From assembly GCA_902634325.1 (NCBI GenBank), contig CACPJP010000008.1:1-36773 (forward strand): a stretch of DNA of 36,773 nucleotides, given 5' to 3'. Origin of the DNA: an uncultured Pelagibacteraceae bacterium (GTDB lineage: Bacteria > Pseudomonadota > Alphaproteobacteria > Pelagibacterales > Pelagibacteraceae). A program made the translations under genes and the position numbers. The notes under the pieces are model-generated. The model saw only the letters and a program-made list of their open reading frames with translations, did no database searches and was not told where the DNA came from. Position 1 is the first letter of the stretch. Each line of letters begins with the position of its first letter. Below, piece by piece: positions 6,474-15,919 of this stretch.

Positions 6474-7239
6474 AATGCTTGAAGCTTTTGATGGAACAAG
6501 AAAAGCCGGATCTATAGCCTCTGGAGCTTTAGATGAAGTTGCAAAAATTATAAAACCAGGAATAAAAACCGACGATATTGATAAATTGTGTTTTGAATTT
6601 ATAAATGACAACCATGCATATTCTGCGCCATTATTTTATAGGGGTTATCCAAAATCTTGCTGTACTTCTACAAACCATATTGTTTGTCATGGGATACCTA
6701 GAAATAAATTTTTAAAAGAAGGAGATATAGTTAATGTTGATGTAACGGCACAAAAAAATGAGTGGCATGGCGATACTAGCAGGATGTATTTTATTGGAGA
6801 AGTTTCAACTAAAGCAAAAAAATTAGTAAGAACTACATACGAAGCAATGATTAAATCTATAAAAATTTTAAAAGATGGTATTCAGATTGGAGATATAGGA
6901 TATGTTATTCAAAACCATGTTGAAGCAGCAGGATTCTCGGTTGTTAGAGATTTTTGTGGACATGGAATAGGAAGAAATTTTCATGAGCCTCCAAATATAT
7001 TGCATTACGGAGAATCCAAGACAGGAGAGAAGTTAAAAACTGGTATGATTTTTACAATTGAACCAATGATAAATGAAGGAAATTATGAAACAAAGATATT
7101 AAATGATGGTTGGACAGCAGTTACTAAAGATAAAAAGTTATCCGCACAATTTGAACACACTATTGGTATAACTGATAATGGTTATGAAATATTTACTTCT
7201 TCAAAAAAAGAATTAGATTTTCCACCATATAAAATATGA
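6463..7239 (+). CDS. map: Methionine aminopeptidase type I
   Basis: This enzyme removes the initiator methionine from new proteins. All five metal ligands of the family are in place: D93 (VNVDVT), D104 (HGDTSR), H167 (CGHGIG), E200 (FTIEPM) and E231 (QFEHTIG). The length of 258 residues is normal for type I without a zinc-finger extension. The start overlaps sfsA by 11 bp and the end overlaps purB by 4 bp. The ATG giving MTDKMLEAF is used here; a second ATG four codons on would also serve. Confidence 0.97.
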   Translation: MTDKMLEAFDGTRKAGSIASGALDEVAKIIKPGIKTDDIDKLCFEFINDNHAYSAPLFYRGYPKSCCTSTNHIVCHGIPRNKFLKEGDIVNVDVTAQKNEWHGDTSRMYFIGEVSTKAKKLVRTTYEAMIKSIKILKDGIQIGDIGYVIQNHVEAAGFSVVRDFCGHGIGRNFHEPPNILHYGESKTGEKLKTGMIFTIEPMINEGNYETKILNDGWTAVTKDKKLSAQFEHTIGITDNGYEIFTSSKKELDFPPYKI

Positions 7240-8534
7240 TAGAGAGATATTCAAGAAAAGAGTTAAAACGAATATGGGAAGACCAGAATAAGTATAAAAT
7301 CTGGTTGGAAGTAGAACTTGCTGCAGCTGAAGCAATGGAAAAACTTAAAATAATTCCCAGGGGTGTTGTCAAAAAGGTAAAATCAAAATCAAAAATTAAT
7401 GTAAAAAAAATTGCATCAATAGAAAATAAAGTTAGACATGATGTAATTGCTTTTCTAACTTCAATAACTCAAAAAACGGGAAAAGAGGGAAGATTTTTAC
7501 ATAAAGGCATGACTTCTTCTGATGTCTTAGATACCACTTTTAATCTACAACTAAAACAATCAGGATTCATTTTATTAAATGATATTGAAAAATTATTAAA
7601 ATCTATAAAAAAACAATCTATTAAACATAAATACACTCTATGCATAGGTAGAAGTCACGGAATTCATGCAGAACCAACAACATTTGGTTTAAAAATGTTA
7701 ACTTTTTATGAAGAATTTTCTAGAAATTATGACCGTTTAGAAAATGCCATTAAAGAAATATCAACATGCGCAATATCAGGTGCGGTTGGAACTTTTGCCA
7801 ACGTTGATCCAAGAATTGAAAAATTTGTTGCAAAAAAATTAAAATTAAATGTGGAACCAGTATCTACACAAGTTGTTCCTAGAGATAGACATGCTTATTT
7901 TTTTTCTGTATTGGGAATTATTGCCAGTTCCATAGAAAGATTTGCTATAGAAATACGTCATTTACAAAGAACAGAAGTTTCAGAAGTTGAAGAATTTTTC
8001 AAAAATAAACAAATGGGCTCTTCGGCAATGCCTCATAAAAAGAATCCGGTACTCAGCGAAAACCTTACAGGTTTAGCTAGGCTTATAAGAGGAAATGTAA
8101 TGCCTGCTTTGGAAAACGTAGCGTTATGGCACGAGAGAGATATTTCTCATTCAAGTGTGGAAAGGAATATAGGACCAGATTCTACTATAACTTTGGATTT
8201 TGCATTAAACAGACTAAATGAAGTAGTGGAGTCAATGAAAATCAATTATAAAAACATGAAAAAAAATTTAGACTTAACTAAAGGTTTATTTTTTTCACAA
8301 AGAATTTTGTTAGAGTTGACTTCAAAAGGTATAAAGCGAGAAGTAGCCTACAGAATGGTTCAAAAATGTGCTCTCAAATCTCTTGAAAATAACACTTCTT
8401 TCCATGATACTTTGCTTAAAGATAAAACGATTATGGGGAAAATATCTGTTAGTAATTTGAAAAAATTATTTGATTTCAATTATCACACAAGAAAAATTGA
8501 TGTAATTTTCAAAAGAGTTTTGAGGAAAAAATGA
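7236..8534 (+). CDS. purB: Adenylosuccinate lyase
   Basis: PurB cleaves SAICAR to AICAR and adenylosuccinate to AMP, releasing fumarate each time. The 432-residue protein shows the family marks: TSSD at 93-96, the catalytic histidine region [13 protein letters not shown] (138-150), and the superfamily signature [11 protein letters not shown] (261-271) with its mobile loop. It belongs to the short PurB type. It overlaps map (ATGA, 4 bp) and purC (ATGA, 4 bp), so translation of three consecutive genes is coupled. The next gene, purC, makes its SAICAR substrate. Confidence 0.97.
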   Translation: MIERYSRKELKRIWEDQNKYKIWLEVELAAAEAMEKLKIIPRGVVKKVKSKSKINVKKIASIENKVRHDVIAFLTSITQKTGKEGRFLHKGMTSSDVLDTTFNLQLKQSGFILLNDIEKLLKSIKKQSIKHKYTLCIGRSHGIHAEPTTFGLKMLTFYEEFSRNYDRLENAIKEISTCAISGAVGTFANVDPRIEKFVAKKLKLNVEPVSTQVVPRDRHAYFFSVLGIIASSIERFAIEIRHLQRTEVSEVEEFFKNKQMGSSAMPHKKNPVLSENLTGLARLIRGNVMPALENVALWHERDISHSSVERNIGPDSTITLDFALNRLNEVVESMKINYKNMKKNLDLTKGLFFSQRILLELTSKGIKREVAYRMVQKCALKSLENNTSFHDTLLKDKTIMGKISVSNLKKLFDFNYHTRKIDVIFKRVLRKK

Positions 8535-9316
8535 ATAAAGGGAAAAAACTTTACGAAGGAAAAGCAAAAATCATATATGAGACTAAGGAAAAAGGTTTAG
8601 CTATCCAGCATTTCAAAGATGATGCAACAGCTTTTAATAATAAAAAGCAGGCTACTGTTGAGGGCAAAGGAGTTCTCAATAACAGAATATCAGAACATAT
8701 TTTAAACAATTTAAATCAAGTTGGTATTAAAACTCACCTAATTAAAAGATTAAATATGAGAGAACAATTGATCAAGTTAGTCGAGATTATACCAATAGAA
8801 GTGATAGTAAGAAATATAGCTACAGGCTCCTTAACAAAAAGACTCGGTATAACTGATGGTACAATTTTAGAAAAACCTTTGTTGGAATTTTGTTATAAAA
8901 AAGATGAATTGGATGATCCGTTAATTGCAAAAGAACATATATTTGCTTTTAATTGGGCAACAGAAGATGAAATAAAAACTATTGAAGATATGACTTTTAG
9001 AGTAAATGACTTTATGTCTGGTATGTTCAGAGGTGTGGGGATTAAGCTTGTAGATTTTAAATTAGAGTTTGGAAGAATATGGCAAGGAGACAAAAAGGAA
9101 ATTATTCTTGCAGATGAAATAAGTCCTGACACTTGTAGACTTTGGGATGTTAAAAGTGAAAAAAAATTAGATAAAGATAGATTTAGAAAAGATCTTGGAA
9201 ATATTATTCAAGCATATCAAGAAGTTGCTAGAAGATTGGGTATAGTGCCTGAAACAACTAATGTTAGTGAAGTAAACTTCAAAAAACCTACATCAATAAA
9301 ATTCAAGAAAAAATAA
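8531..9316 (+). CDS. purC: SAICAR synthetase
   Basis: PurC joins CAIR and aspartate, using ATP, to make SAICAR. Clear motifs are [11 protein letters not shown] near the N-terminus, [36 protein letters not shown], and [10 protein letters not shown] followed by [14 protein letters not shown], which binds the nucleotide and CAIR. At 261 residues it is full length and not fused to another domain. It overlaps purB by 4 bp and is 1 bp from purS. Confidence 0.97.
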   Translation: MNKGKKLYEGKAKIIYETKEKGLAIQHFKDDATAFNNKKQATVEGKGVLNNRISEHILNNLNQVGIKTHLIKRLNMREQLIKLVEIIPIEVIVRNIATGSLTKRLGITDGTILEKPLLEFCYKKDELDDPLIAKEHIFAFNWATEDEIKTIEDMTFRVNDFMSGMFRGVGIKLVDFKLEFGRIWQGDKKEIILADEISPDTCRLWDVKSEKKLDKDRFRKDLGNIIQAYQEVARRLGIVPETTNVSEVNFKKPTSIKFKKK

Positions 9317-9317
9317 A

Positions 9318-9560
9318 TTGAAATTTGCAGTAACAGTCACTTTGAAAAAAGATGTGCTAGACCCTCAAGGTAAAGTTGTTGGTCAAACTTTAAAAAACAT
9401 GGGTATTAAAAATTTAAATCAAGTAAGACAAGGAAAATTCTTTGAAATAGATATGAACGAAAAAGATTCTGTTAAAGCCGAAGGTCAAGTTAAAGAAATG
9501 TGTGAAAAATTACTGGCAAATCAAATTATTGAGGATTTTAAAATTAACAAAACAGAATGA
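9318..9560 (+). CDS. purS: FGAM synthase subunit PurS (TTG start)
   Basis: PurS is the small bridging subunit of the three-part formylglycinamidine ribonucleotide synthase with PurQ and PurL. The 80-residue protein has the usual form: KFAVTVTLKKDVLDPQGKVVGQTL, then a VRQGKFFEIDM strand and a C-terminal VKEMCEKLLANQIIEDF helix-strand. The start is TTG at 9318, 1 bp after the purC stop; no in-frame ATG lies upstream, and the next ATG (Met28) would remove the first strand. A TTG start just behind purC may lower its output or tie it to purC translation. Confidence 0.95.
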   Translation: MKFAVTVTLKKDVLDPQGKVVGQTLKNMGIKNLNQVRQGKFFEIDMNEKDSVKAEGQVKEMCEKLLANQIIEDFKINKTE

Positions 9561-10234
9561 AGTCATCTGTCATAGTTTTTCCAGGATCAAATTGCGATAG
9601 AGATATTGCTGTAGCTCTAGAAAAATTGCAATTCAAAAATTCAATGGTTTGGCATAAAGAAACTGAACTACCAAAGTCAGATCTAATTGTAGTTCCCGGA
9701 GGTTTTTCATACGGAGATTATTTGAGATCAGGTGCAATAGCAGCAAAATCCAATATACTATCAGAAGTAATCAGAACTGGAAAAAAAGGTGCTTTAATTT
9801 TGGGAATCTGTAATGGATTTCAAATCTTGATTGAGTGTGGATTATTACAGGGTGCTTTATTAAGAAACTCTGGATTAAAATTTATTTCAAAAGATGTACT
9901 TGTAAGAGTCCAATCAAATAAAAATAAATTTTTTAATAAATATAAAGATGGTGAAATATTAAAATTAAATATTGCACATAATGAAGGGAACTATTTCACT
10001 AACAAAAAACATTTGGAAGAATTAGAAAGTAACGAATTGATACCACTTAAATATTGTGATGAAGAAGGAAATACCGATCTAAAATCAAATCCAAATGGAT
10101 CTATAAATAATATTGCTGGTGTTTTTAATAAAAATAAAAATATTCTGGGAATGATGCCTCATCCTGAAAGAATGGCTGATAAGATTTTATCGGGTGAAGA
10201 TGGTTTGGGTCTATTTCTGAGTCTAATGAATTAA
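9557..10234 (+). CDS. purQ: FGAM synthase glutaminase subunit PurQ
   Basis: PurQ is the class I glutamine amidotransferase that supplies ammonia to PurL. The nucleophile is C85 in [11 protein letters not shown], and the His-Glu pair is in MMPHPERM near residue 205. The N-terminus [12 protein letters not shown] and [13 protein letters not shown] (48-60) are typical. At 225 residues it is a normal stand-alone PurQ. It overlaps purS by 4 bp and is 1 bp from purL, matching the order purS-purQ-purL in which the subunits assemble. Confidence 0.97.
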   Translation: MKSSVIVFPGSNCDRDIAVALEKLQFKNSMVWHKETELPKSDLIVVPGGFSYGDYLRSGAIAAKSNILSEVIRTGKKGALILGICNGFQILIECGLLQGALLRNSGLKFISKDVLVRVQSNKNKFFNKYKDGEILKLNIAHNEGNYFTNKKHLEELESNELIPLKYCDEEGNTDLKSNPNGSINNIAGVFNKNKNILGMMPHPERMADKILSGEDGLGLFLSLMN

Positions 10235-10235
10235 T

Positions 10236-12428
10236 ATGACAATTACAAAAGAACAATTAGAATCTCACGGTTTAAAGACAGAAGAATACAAAAAAATAAA
10301 AGAACTTTTAGGCAGAGATTCAAATTTACTAGAACTTGGAATTTTTTCCGCAATGTGGAATGAACATTGTTCTTATAAATCTTCAAAAATTCATTTAAAA
10401 AAACTTCCAACAAAAAATAACATTGTAATTCAAGGTCCAGGTGAAAATGCAGGTGTTATCGATATAGGAGACGATGATGCAATAATTTTTAAAATAGAAA
10501 GTCACAATCACCCTTCTTTTATTGAACCTTATCAAGGTGCTGCGACTGGCGTTGGTGGAATATTGAGAGATGTTTTCACTATGGGAGCAAGACCTATTGC
10601 TCTAATGAACTCAATTCATTTTGGTTCACCTGAAAATAAAAAAACTCAAAACTTATTAAGCGGCGTTGTATCAGGAATTGGTGGTTATGGAAATTCAGTA
10701 GGTATACCTACTGTTGGTGGAGAAACTAAATTTAACAGTACATACAACGAAAATATTTTAGTAAATGCAATGGCAATTGGTCATGCAAATAAAAATAAAA
10801 TCTTTTATTCGAAAGCTAAAGGTTTGAACAAACCTGTGGTCTACGTTGGTTCTAAGACTGGAAGAGATGGTATTCATGGGGCCACGATGGCTTCGGCTGA
10901 ATTTGATGAAAATTCTGAAGAAAAAAAACCAACTGTTCAGGTTGGAGATCCTTTTGCAGAAAAATTACTTTTGGAAGCATGTCTAGAATTAATGAAAGAT
11001 AACTCTATTATATCCATACAAGATATGGGTGCAGCCGGACTAACATCATCCAGTATAGAAATGGCATCAAAAGGCAAACTTGGAATTCAACTAAATTTAA
11101 ATAAAGTGCCTTGCCGTGAAAGTAATATGAGTCCTTATGAGATCATGTTGTCCGAAAGTCAGGAACGAATGTTGATAATACTTGATGATAAAAAAGAAGA
11201 AGAGGCAAAAAAAATATTTGATAAATGGGATTTAGACTTTGTTGTGATAGGAAAAACAACTGATACCAATAGATTAATACTAAATTTTGATAATAAAAAA
11301 GTAGCAGATATTCCCATTTCAGCATTGGCCGATAAAGCTCCTTTATATGATAGAAAATATACTAAATCTAAATTGTATAAAAATAAGGTAAAAATAAAAG
11401 ATTTAAAAAAAGTTAAAATTGAGGATGCACTTATCAAAATACTATCTTCACCAAATCATTCAAATAAAAATTGGATTACTGATCAATATGATCAAGTTGT
11501 TATGTGTGATACTTTACAAAAATCTGGTGGGGACTCTGCTGTTGTTAGAATTCATGACAAAGACAAAGCTATAGCAATATCAGTGGACTCTTCAGCAAAC
11601 TATTGTAAGGCTGATCCCAAGTCTGGAGGTAAACAAATTGTTTGTGAGAATTGGAGAAATTTAATTTCAGTAGGAGCTAAACCACTAGCTATTACAAACT
11701 GTTTAAATTTTGGAAGCCCAGAAAAACCTGAAGTTATGGGAGAATTTGTTGAATGTATTGATGGAATCAAAGAATCATGTGAATTTTTAAATTTTCCTGT
11801 GGTATCTGGCAATGTATCTTTTTACAACGAAACAAATTCTAAAAGTATATTTCCCACGCCTGTAATTGGAGGTATAGGAGTAATAGATAATCTGAAAAGA
11901 ATAGTGAATATAAAAACAAAAAAACCCGGAAACCTAATTATGATTTTAGGAAAAACGATTGGACATATAGATCAAAGTACTTTTCTTCAAGAAAATTACT
12001 CAATAAATGATGGGCCTCCGCCAGAAATAAATCTTATTAACGAAAAAAACAATGGTTTAGCTGTTTTAAAATTAATTAAAGATAATTTAATACTCTCTGC
12101 ACATGATGTATCTTCCGGCGGTATGCTTGTCTCGTTGGCAGAGATGTCAATTTCATCAGGTCTGGGTTTAAAAATATTTAAGCCCAAAAAATTTAAAAAT
12201 TCTTTTGAATATTTTTTTGGCGAAGATCAGGGAAGATATTTGATCGAAATTTCTAAAAATAACCTAAAAAATATTGAAATATTTTTAAAAAAAAGGAATG
12301 TTTTTTTTGAAATCGTCGCTGAGGTACAAAATGACACATTCGAAATTGAAAAAATATTTAATTTAAAAATAAAAGATCTTCAAAATTATAATAATCAATG
12401 GTATACTAAATATAATGCCATTAACTAA
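10236..12428 (+). CDS. purL: FGAM synthase large subunit PurL (small type)
   Basis: PurL uses ATP and ammonia to convert FGAR to FGAM. At 730 residues it is the small PurL that needs PurS and PurQ, not the 1,300-residue fused form of gammaproteobacteria. Motifs seen include [12 protein letters not shown] (near 40-51), [52 protein letters not shown] and a second-half [14 protein letters not shown]. This shows the two-fold repeat of the AIRS/PurM fold. Its last 14 bp overlap the start of bolA in another frame. Confidence 0.98.
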   Translation: MTITKEQLESHGLKTEEYKKIKELLGRDSNLLELGIFSAMWNEHCSYKSSKIHLKKLPTKNNIVIQGPGENAGVIDIGDDDAIIFKIESHNHPSFIEPYQGAATGVGGILRDVFTMGARPIALMNSIHFGSPENKKTQNLLSGVVSGIGGYGNSVGIPTVGGETKFNSTYNENILVNAMAIGHANKNKIFYSKAKGLNKPVVYVGSKTGRDGIHGATMASAEFDENSEEKKPTVQVGDPFAEKLLLEACLELMKDNSIISIQDMGAAGLTSSSIEMASKGKLGIQLNLNKVPCRESNMSPYEIMLSESQERMLIILDDKKEEEAKKIFDKWDLDFVVIGKTTDTNRLILNFDNKKVADIPISALADKAPLYDRKYTKSKLYKNKVKIKDLKKVKIEDALIKILSSPNHSNKNWITDQYDQVVMCDTLQKSGGDSAVVRIHDKDKAIAISVDSSANYCKADPKSGGKQIVCENWRNLISVGAKPLAITNCLNFGSPEKPEVMGEFVECIDGIKESCEFLNFPVVSGNVSFYNETNSKSIFPTPVIGGIGVIDNLKRIVNIKTKKPGNLIMILGKTIGHIDQSTFLQENYSINDGPPPEINLINEKNNGLAVLKLIKDNLILSAHDVSSGGMLVSLAEMSISSGLGLKIFKPKKFKNSFEYFFGEDQGRYLIEISKNNLKNIEIFLKKRNVFFEIVAEVQNDTFEIEKIFNLKIKDLQNYNNQWYTKYNAIN

Positions 12429-12651
12429 AAATGAAATTTCAACAATGATTATGACTGCTTTCCCTGATGCAACTCTTGAATTAAAAGACATAGCTGGAGA
12501 TAACAATCACTATTCTGCTAAGATTATATCTAGAATTTTTAATGGTAAATCTAAAGTTGAACAACATAAAATGGTATATAAAGCTCTAGAAGGCAAAATG
12601 GGTAACGAACTACATGCTCTTGCATTAACTACGGAAGAAAAAAATGGATGA
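12415..12651 (+). CDS. bolA: BolA family protein
   Basis: This 78-residue BolA-like protein has the class II KH-like fold: helix [14 protein letters not shown], strands [20 protein letters not shown], and helix [11 protein letters not shown]. The histidine in [10 protein letters not shown] matches the ligand that BolA gives to a [2Fe-2S] cluster shared with a monothiol glutaredoxin. The very next gene is such a glutaredoxin, overlapping by 8 bp, so the pair very likely forms the BolA-Grx complex used in iron-sulfur cluster transfer or iron sensing. The ATG lies inside purL. It may be IbaG-like or BolA-like; this cannot be decided here. Confidence 0.92.
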   Translation: MPLTKNEISTMIMTAFPDATLELKDIAGDNNHYSAKIISRIFNGKSKVEQHKMVYKALEGKMGNELHALALTTEEKNG

Positions 12652-12967
12652 TGTAAATAAAAAAATTAAAAGCATTATTGATTCGAATAACATTGTTCTT
12701 TTCATGAAAGGAACGCCTGATTCTCCTCAATGTGGATTCTCAATGGCAGTATCAAATATATTAAAACATTTAAAAGTAAATTTTGAGGGAATCAATGTTC
12801 TGGAAAGCGATGAGATAAGACAAGGAATAAAAGATTATACTGATTGGCCAACAATACCTCAGCTATATATTAAAGGAGAATTTGTTGGCGGTTGTGATAT
12901 CGTTAAAGAAATGTTCGAAAAAGGTGAATTAAAAAAACTTTTAGAAAGTAAATCTTTATTATCTTGA
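12644..12967 (+). CDS. grxD: Monothiol glutaredoxin, Grx4 type
   Basis: This 107-residue monothiol glutaredoxin has the active site CGFS at 30-33 within [14 protein letters not shown], and the glutathione-binding [20 protein letters not shown] (about 64-83). Such proteins hold and pass on [2Fe-2S] clusters with glutathione and a BolA partner, here encoded directly upstream. The gene ends convergently on rpsD with a 9-bp overlap of the two coding ends (12959-12967), leaving no space for a terminator. Confidence 0.96.
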   Translation: MDDVNKKIKSIIDSNNIVLFMKGTPDSPQCGFSMAVSNILKHLKVNFEGINVLESDEIRQGIKDYTDWPTIPQLYIKGEFVGGCDIVKEMFEKGELKKLLESKSLLS

Positions 12968-13576
12968 GTAATACTCAATAACTAATTTTGGTTCCATAAC
13001 AGTTGGATAAGGAATGTCAGCAAATTTTGGAACTCTAACAAGTTTAGCTGTTTTATTTTTAGTATCCAATTGAATATATTCCGGCACATCTCTTTCTTTA
13101 CTGCTTAGACTCGTGTCAATTATTGTTAATCCTTTTGATTTGTCTTTAACTTCAATTAGATCTTCCTCTCTTACTAGGTAACTAGAAATATTAACTTTTT
13201 TCTTGTTTACTTTAAAATGTCCGTGATTAATTAATTGTCTTGCTGAAAAAACTGTGGGAGCTAGTTTAGCTCTATAAATTACTGTATCCAATCTTGTTTC
13301 TAAAATTCCAACTAAATTTTCTGTTGTATCACCTTTTTTCTTGATAGCTTTTCTATAAACATTTCTAAATTGTCTCTCATTAATGTTTCCATAATATGAT
13401 TTTAATTTTTGTTTCGCGTTAAGCTGAACACCATAATCTGTAGGCTTACCTTTTTTATTTTGACCATGTTGGCCAGGAGGATAATTACGTGTATTAAATG
13501 GACTCTTGGGCTTACCCCATAAATTAACTTTTAATCTTCTGTCTACTTTGTGTTTTGCCCTAATCCTTTTTGTCAT
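12959..13576 (-). CDS. rpsD: 30S ribosomal protein S4
   Basis: S4 nucleates assembly of the 30S body by binding the 5' domain of 16S rRNA. The 205-residue protein shows the usual N-terminal domain ([25 protein letters not shown]) with no zinc cysteines. Next is the S4 RNA-binding domain, [42 protein letters not shown] (about 88-130), and the C-terminal PEYIQLD...[15 protein letters not shown]. It stands apart from the main ribosomal operons, as is usual in alphaproteobacteria. It follows trmJ on the same strand with a 44-bp gap that holds a good promoter. Confidence 0.98.
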   Translation of the reverse strand: MTKRIRAKHKVDRRLKVNLWGKPKSPFNTRNYPPGQHGQNKKGKPTDYGVQLNAKQKLKSYYGNINERQFRNVYRKAIKKKGDTTENLVGILETRLDTVIYRAKLAPTVFSARQLINHGHFKVNKKKVNISSYLVREEDLIEVKDKSKGLTIIDTSLSSKERDVPEYIQLDTKNKTAKLVRVPKFADIPYPTVMEPKLVIEYYSR

Positions 13577-13586
13577 AAAAAAAACG

Positions 13587-13614
13587 TTTATAATCCTTAT
13601 AGTGTATTTGTCAA
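13587..13614 (-). promoter_or_regulatory. Sigma70-like promoter of rpsD, almost leaderless
   Basis: On the minus strand TTGACA (13609-13614, a perfect -35) is followed after 16 bp by TATAAA (13587-13592). Only 10 nt, including eight T, lie between the -10 and the rpsD ATG at 13576. Transcription would start within about 2-4 nt of the ATG, so the mRNA would have almost no leader. No Shine-Dalgarno sequence stands at normal distance. Confidence 0.65.
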
Positions 13615-13620
13615 TTGTTC

Positions 13621-14325
13621 TTATAATTTACTAAAAACACTGGATAATATCCTTAATTCTTTATTACTTAGCTCCATTCTACCAAAAATATTTCTGAGGT
13701 TAAGAAGCATTGTTTTTTTCTTTTCACTTGGAGAAAAAAATCCTTTTTTTTCTAAACGGCTTTCAACAAAATTAGTGAATGTGCTGAGTTTTTTCTTACT
13801 TATAACGTCAATTAATTTTTTCTCTTTTTTAAAATAACTTGGTCTAAAGTTCCTAAATATTTCATAACAGACCAGAATTATACTATGGGAAAGATTAATA
13901 GACTCAAATTCTTTATTTACTGGAATTTTAAAAATATAATTTGAATATGCTATATCATCGTTAGATAAGCCCGAAGCTTCTGGACCAAACATAATTCCAA
14001 TTTTCTTTTTTTTATTCTTTTTAATACTTTCAATAAATTGGTTAAAAGATAAATGTCTTTTATTTATATCTCTCCTTCTTGCTGAAGAAGCATAAATAAT
14101 ATCGTATTTATTTATAGCGTCTTTGATATTAGAATATACTTTTGTTTTTTTGAGAATATCTTTTGCGCCTACGGATGTTGCTATTGCCTTTTTGTTTGGC
14201 CATATTTCTTTAGGATTAACTAAATCTAAATTTTTAAAACCAAAATTTTTTAACCCTCTAGCAGAAAAACCTATATTTTCTGGTAACTGAGGTTTTACAA
14301 GAAGAAAACCAACTTTGTTAATCAT
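13621..14325 (-). CDS. trmJ: tRNA (cytidine/uridine-2'-O-)methyltransferase, TrmJ type
   Basis: This SPOUT-class (SpoU) RNA methyltransferase has the three knot motifs in order: motif 1 [22 protein letters not shown] (8-29), motif 2 [15 protein letters not shown] (about 119-133), and motif 3 [22 protein letters not shown] (about 141-162). The wording fits TrmJ, which 2'-O-methylates position 32 of tRNAs, better than TrmH or TrmL. It has a 234-residue length and a lysine-rich C-terminal tail. It overlaps the end of cimA by 8 bp and lies 44 bp upstream of rpsD. Confidence 0.88.
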   Translation of the reverse strand: MINKVGFLLVKPQLPENIGFSARGLKNFGFKNLDLVNPKEIWPNKKAIATSVGAKDILKKTKVYSNIKDAINKYDIIYASSARRRDINKRHLSFNQFIESIKKNKKKKIGIMFGPEASGLSNDDIAYSNYIFKIPVNKEFESINLSHSIILVCYEIFRNFRPSYFKKEKKLIDVISKKKLSTFTNFVESRLEKKGFFSPSEKKKTMLLNLRNIFGRMELSNKELRILSSVFSKL

Positions 14326-15919
14326 TTGCCGGAGCTTTTTCTTTATACAACTTATAATCCAAGCTATCTATTAAAGCTTTAAATGATGCATCAATTATAT
14401 TTGGAGATACTCCTATCGTGAACCAGTTCTTTCCATCTTTGTCTGTGCTTTCTATAGAAACACGTGTTGTCGCATTTGTTCCGGTATTTAAAATTCTTAC
14501 TTTATAATCAACTAGTTTCAAATCTTTTAAATATTTTGAATATTTTCCAACTTTGTCAACATTAGATCTAATAGCATTATCTAATGCATTAACCGGTCCA
14601 TTACCCGAACCTTCACAAATAATTTCTTTTCCATCAACTACTATATGAGCTTTTGCAAAAGAATTTATTTTGTCTTTTGAATCTCTTTTTACCGAAACAT
14701 CGTATTTCGAAATAGTTAAATATTTTGGTATTTCTCCTAAAAGACGTCTTGCTAATAGTTCAAATGAAGCATCGGCACCATCATAGGAATAGCCGGCAAA
14801 CTCTCGATCTTTTACTTCATCAAGTAAACTTTGAACCTTTGGATCGTTTTTATCAATTTTAATTCCATACTTTTCTAGCCTAGACATGATGTTAGACTTT
14901 CCTGACTGATCAGAAACAACAATGTTTCTAAAGTTTCCAACTAAATTTGGATTTATATGTTCATAGGTTTTTGGATCTTTTGTAACCGCTGATACATGAA
15001 GACCTCCTTTGTGTGCAAAAGCTGATGCCCCTACATAAGCTGAGTGTCTGTTAGATTTTCTGTTCAATATCTCATCTAACAATCTAGAGCATTCTGTCAA
15101 TGTTTTCATTTTTTCTTTAGAAATGCCTATTGTAAAATTTTTAGCAAAACTGTCTTTTAAAACTAGTGAAGGAATTACTGACATTAAATTTGCATTGCCG
15201 CATCTTTCTCCTAATCCATTAATTGTGCCCTGAACCTGACGCACTCCTGATAGTACGGCTGCCAAAGAATTAGCAACTGCATTTTCTGTATCATTGTGTG
15301 CGTGTATTCCAAGATTTTTACCAGGAATAGCTTTTGTAACTTTTGAAACAATTTCTCCAACTTCATGCGGAAGTGTTCCTCCATTTGTGTCGCAAAGAAC
15401 AATCCAACGTGCTCCTTCGTTGTAAGCAGTTTTTATACAATCCAAGGCATACTTTGGATTATTTTTATAACCATCAAAAAAATGTTCAGCATCAAACATA
15501 AATTCTTTTTTCTTTTTAATAAATAATTTTGCTGACTCTTTGATATTCTCCAAATTTTCTTTGTTAGTTATACCCAGAGCTACATCAACATGGAAATCCC
15601 AGGATTTTCCTACTAAACATACTGCTGGAGTGTTTGAATTTAAAACTGCAGATAATCCAGGATCGTTTTGGGCACTTCTTCCAGCTTTTTTAGTCATCCC
15701 AAATGCTGTTAAGATAGTGCTTCCTAACTTAGGTGGTTTATTAAAAAAAGTTGTATCTAAAGTATTAGCTCCGGGCCACCCGCCTTCTAAATAATCAACA
15801 CCAAGATCTGATAGTGCTTTTGCTATTTTATTTTTATCATCAAGAGAAAAATTAACTCCTTCTGTCTGAGCTCCATCTCTCAAAGTAGTGTCAAAAATAT
15901 ATATTTTTTCTTTTCTCAT
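14318..15919 (-). CDS. cimA: (R)-citramalate synthase
   Basis: CimA condenses pyruvate and acetyl-CoA into citramalate, the first step of the threonine-independent route to 2-oxobutyrate and isoleucine. The 533-residue protein begins IYIFDTTLRDGAQTEG (the LeuA-superfamily catalytic motif), followed by LEGGWPGAN, which separates CimA from isopropylmalate synthase (GFP). The metal-binding NLGIHAHNDTENAVANSL and GTINGLGERCGNANL follow. The C-terminal regulatory LeuA-dimer domain (FAGYSYDGADASFELLARRLL onward) is complete, so feedback control by isoleucine is likely. It overlaps cysS by 4 bp and trmJ by 8 bp. Confidence 0.93.
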   Translation of the reverse strand: MRKEKIYIFDTTLRDGAQTEGVNFSLDDKNKIAKALSDLGVDYLEGGWPGANTLDTTFFNKPPKLGSTILTAFGMTKKAGRSAQNDPGLSAVLNSNTPAVCLVGKSWDFHVDVALGITNKENLENIKESAKLFIKKKKEFMFDAEHFFDGYKNNPKYALDCIKTAYNEGARWIVLCDTNGGTLPHEVGEIVSKVTKAIPGKNLGIHAHNDTENAVANSLAAVLSGVRQVQGTINGLGERCGNANLMSVIPSLVLKDSFAKNFTIGISKEKMKTLTECSRLLDEILNRKSNRHSAYVGASAFAHKGGLHVSAVTKDPKTYEHINPNLVGNFRNIVVSDQSGKSNIMSRLEKYGIKIDKNDPKVQSLLDEVKDREFAGYSYDGADASFELLARRLLGEIPKYLTISKYDVSVKRDSKDKINSFAKAHIVVDGKEIICEGSGNGPVNALDNAIRSNVDKVGKYSKYLKDLKLVDYKVRILNTGTNATTRVSIESTDKDGKNWFTIGVSPNIIDASFKALIDSLDYKLYKEKAPAND

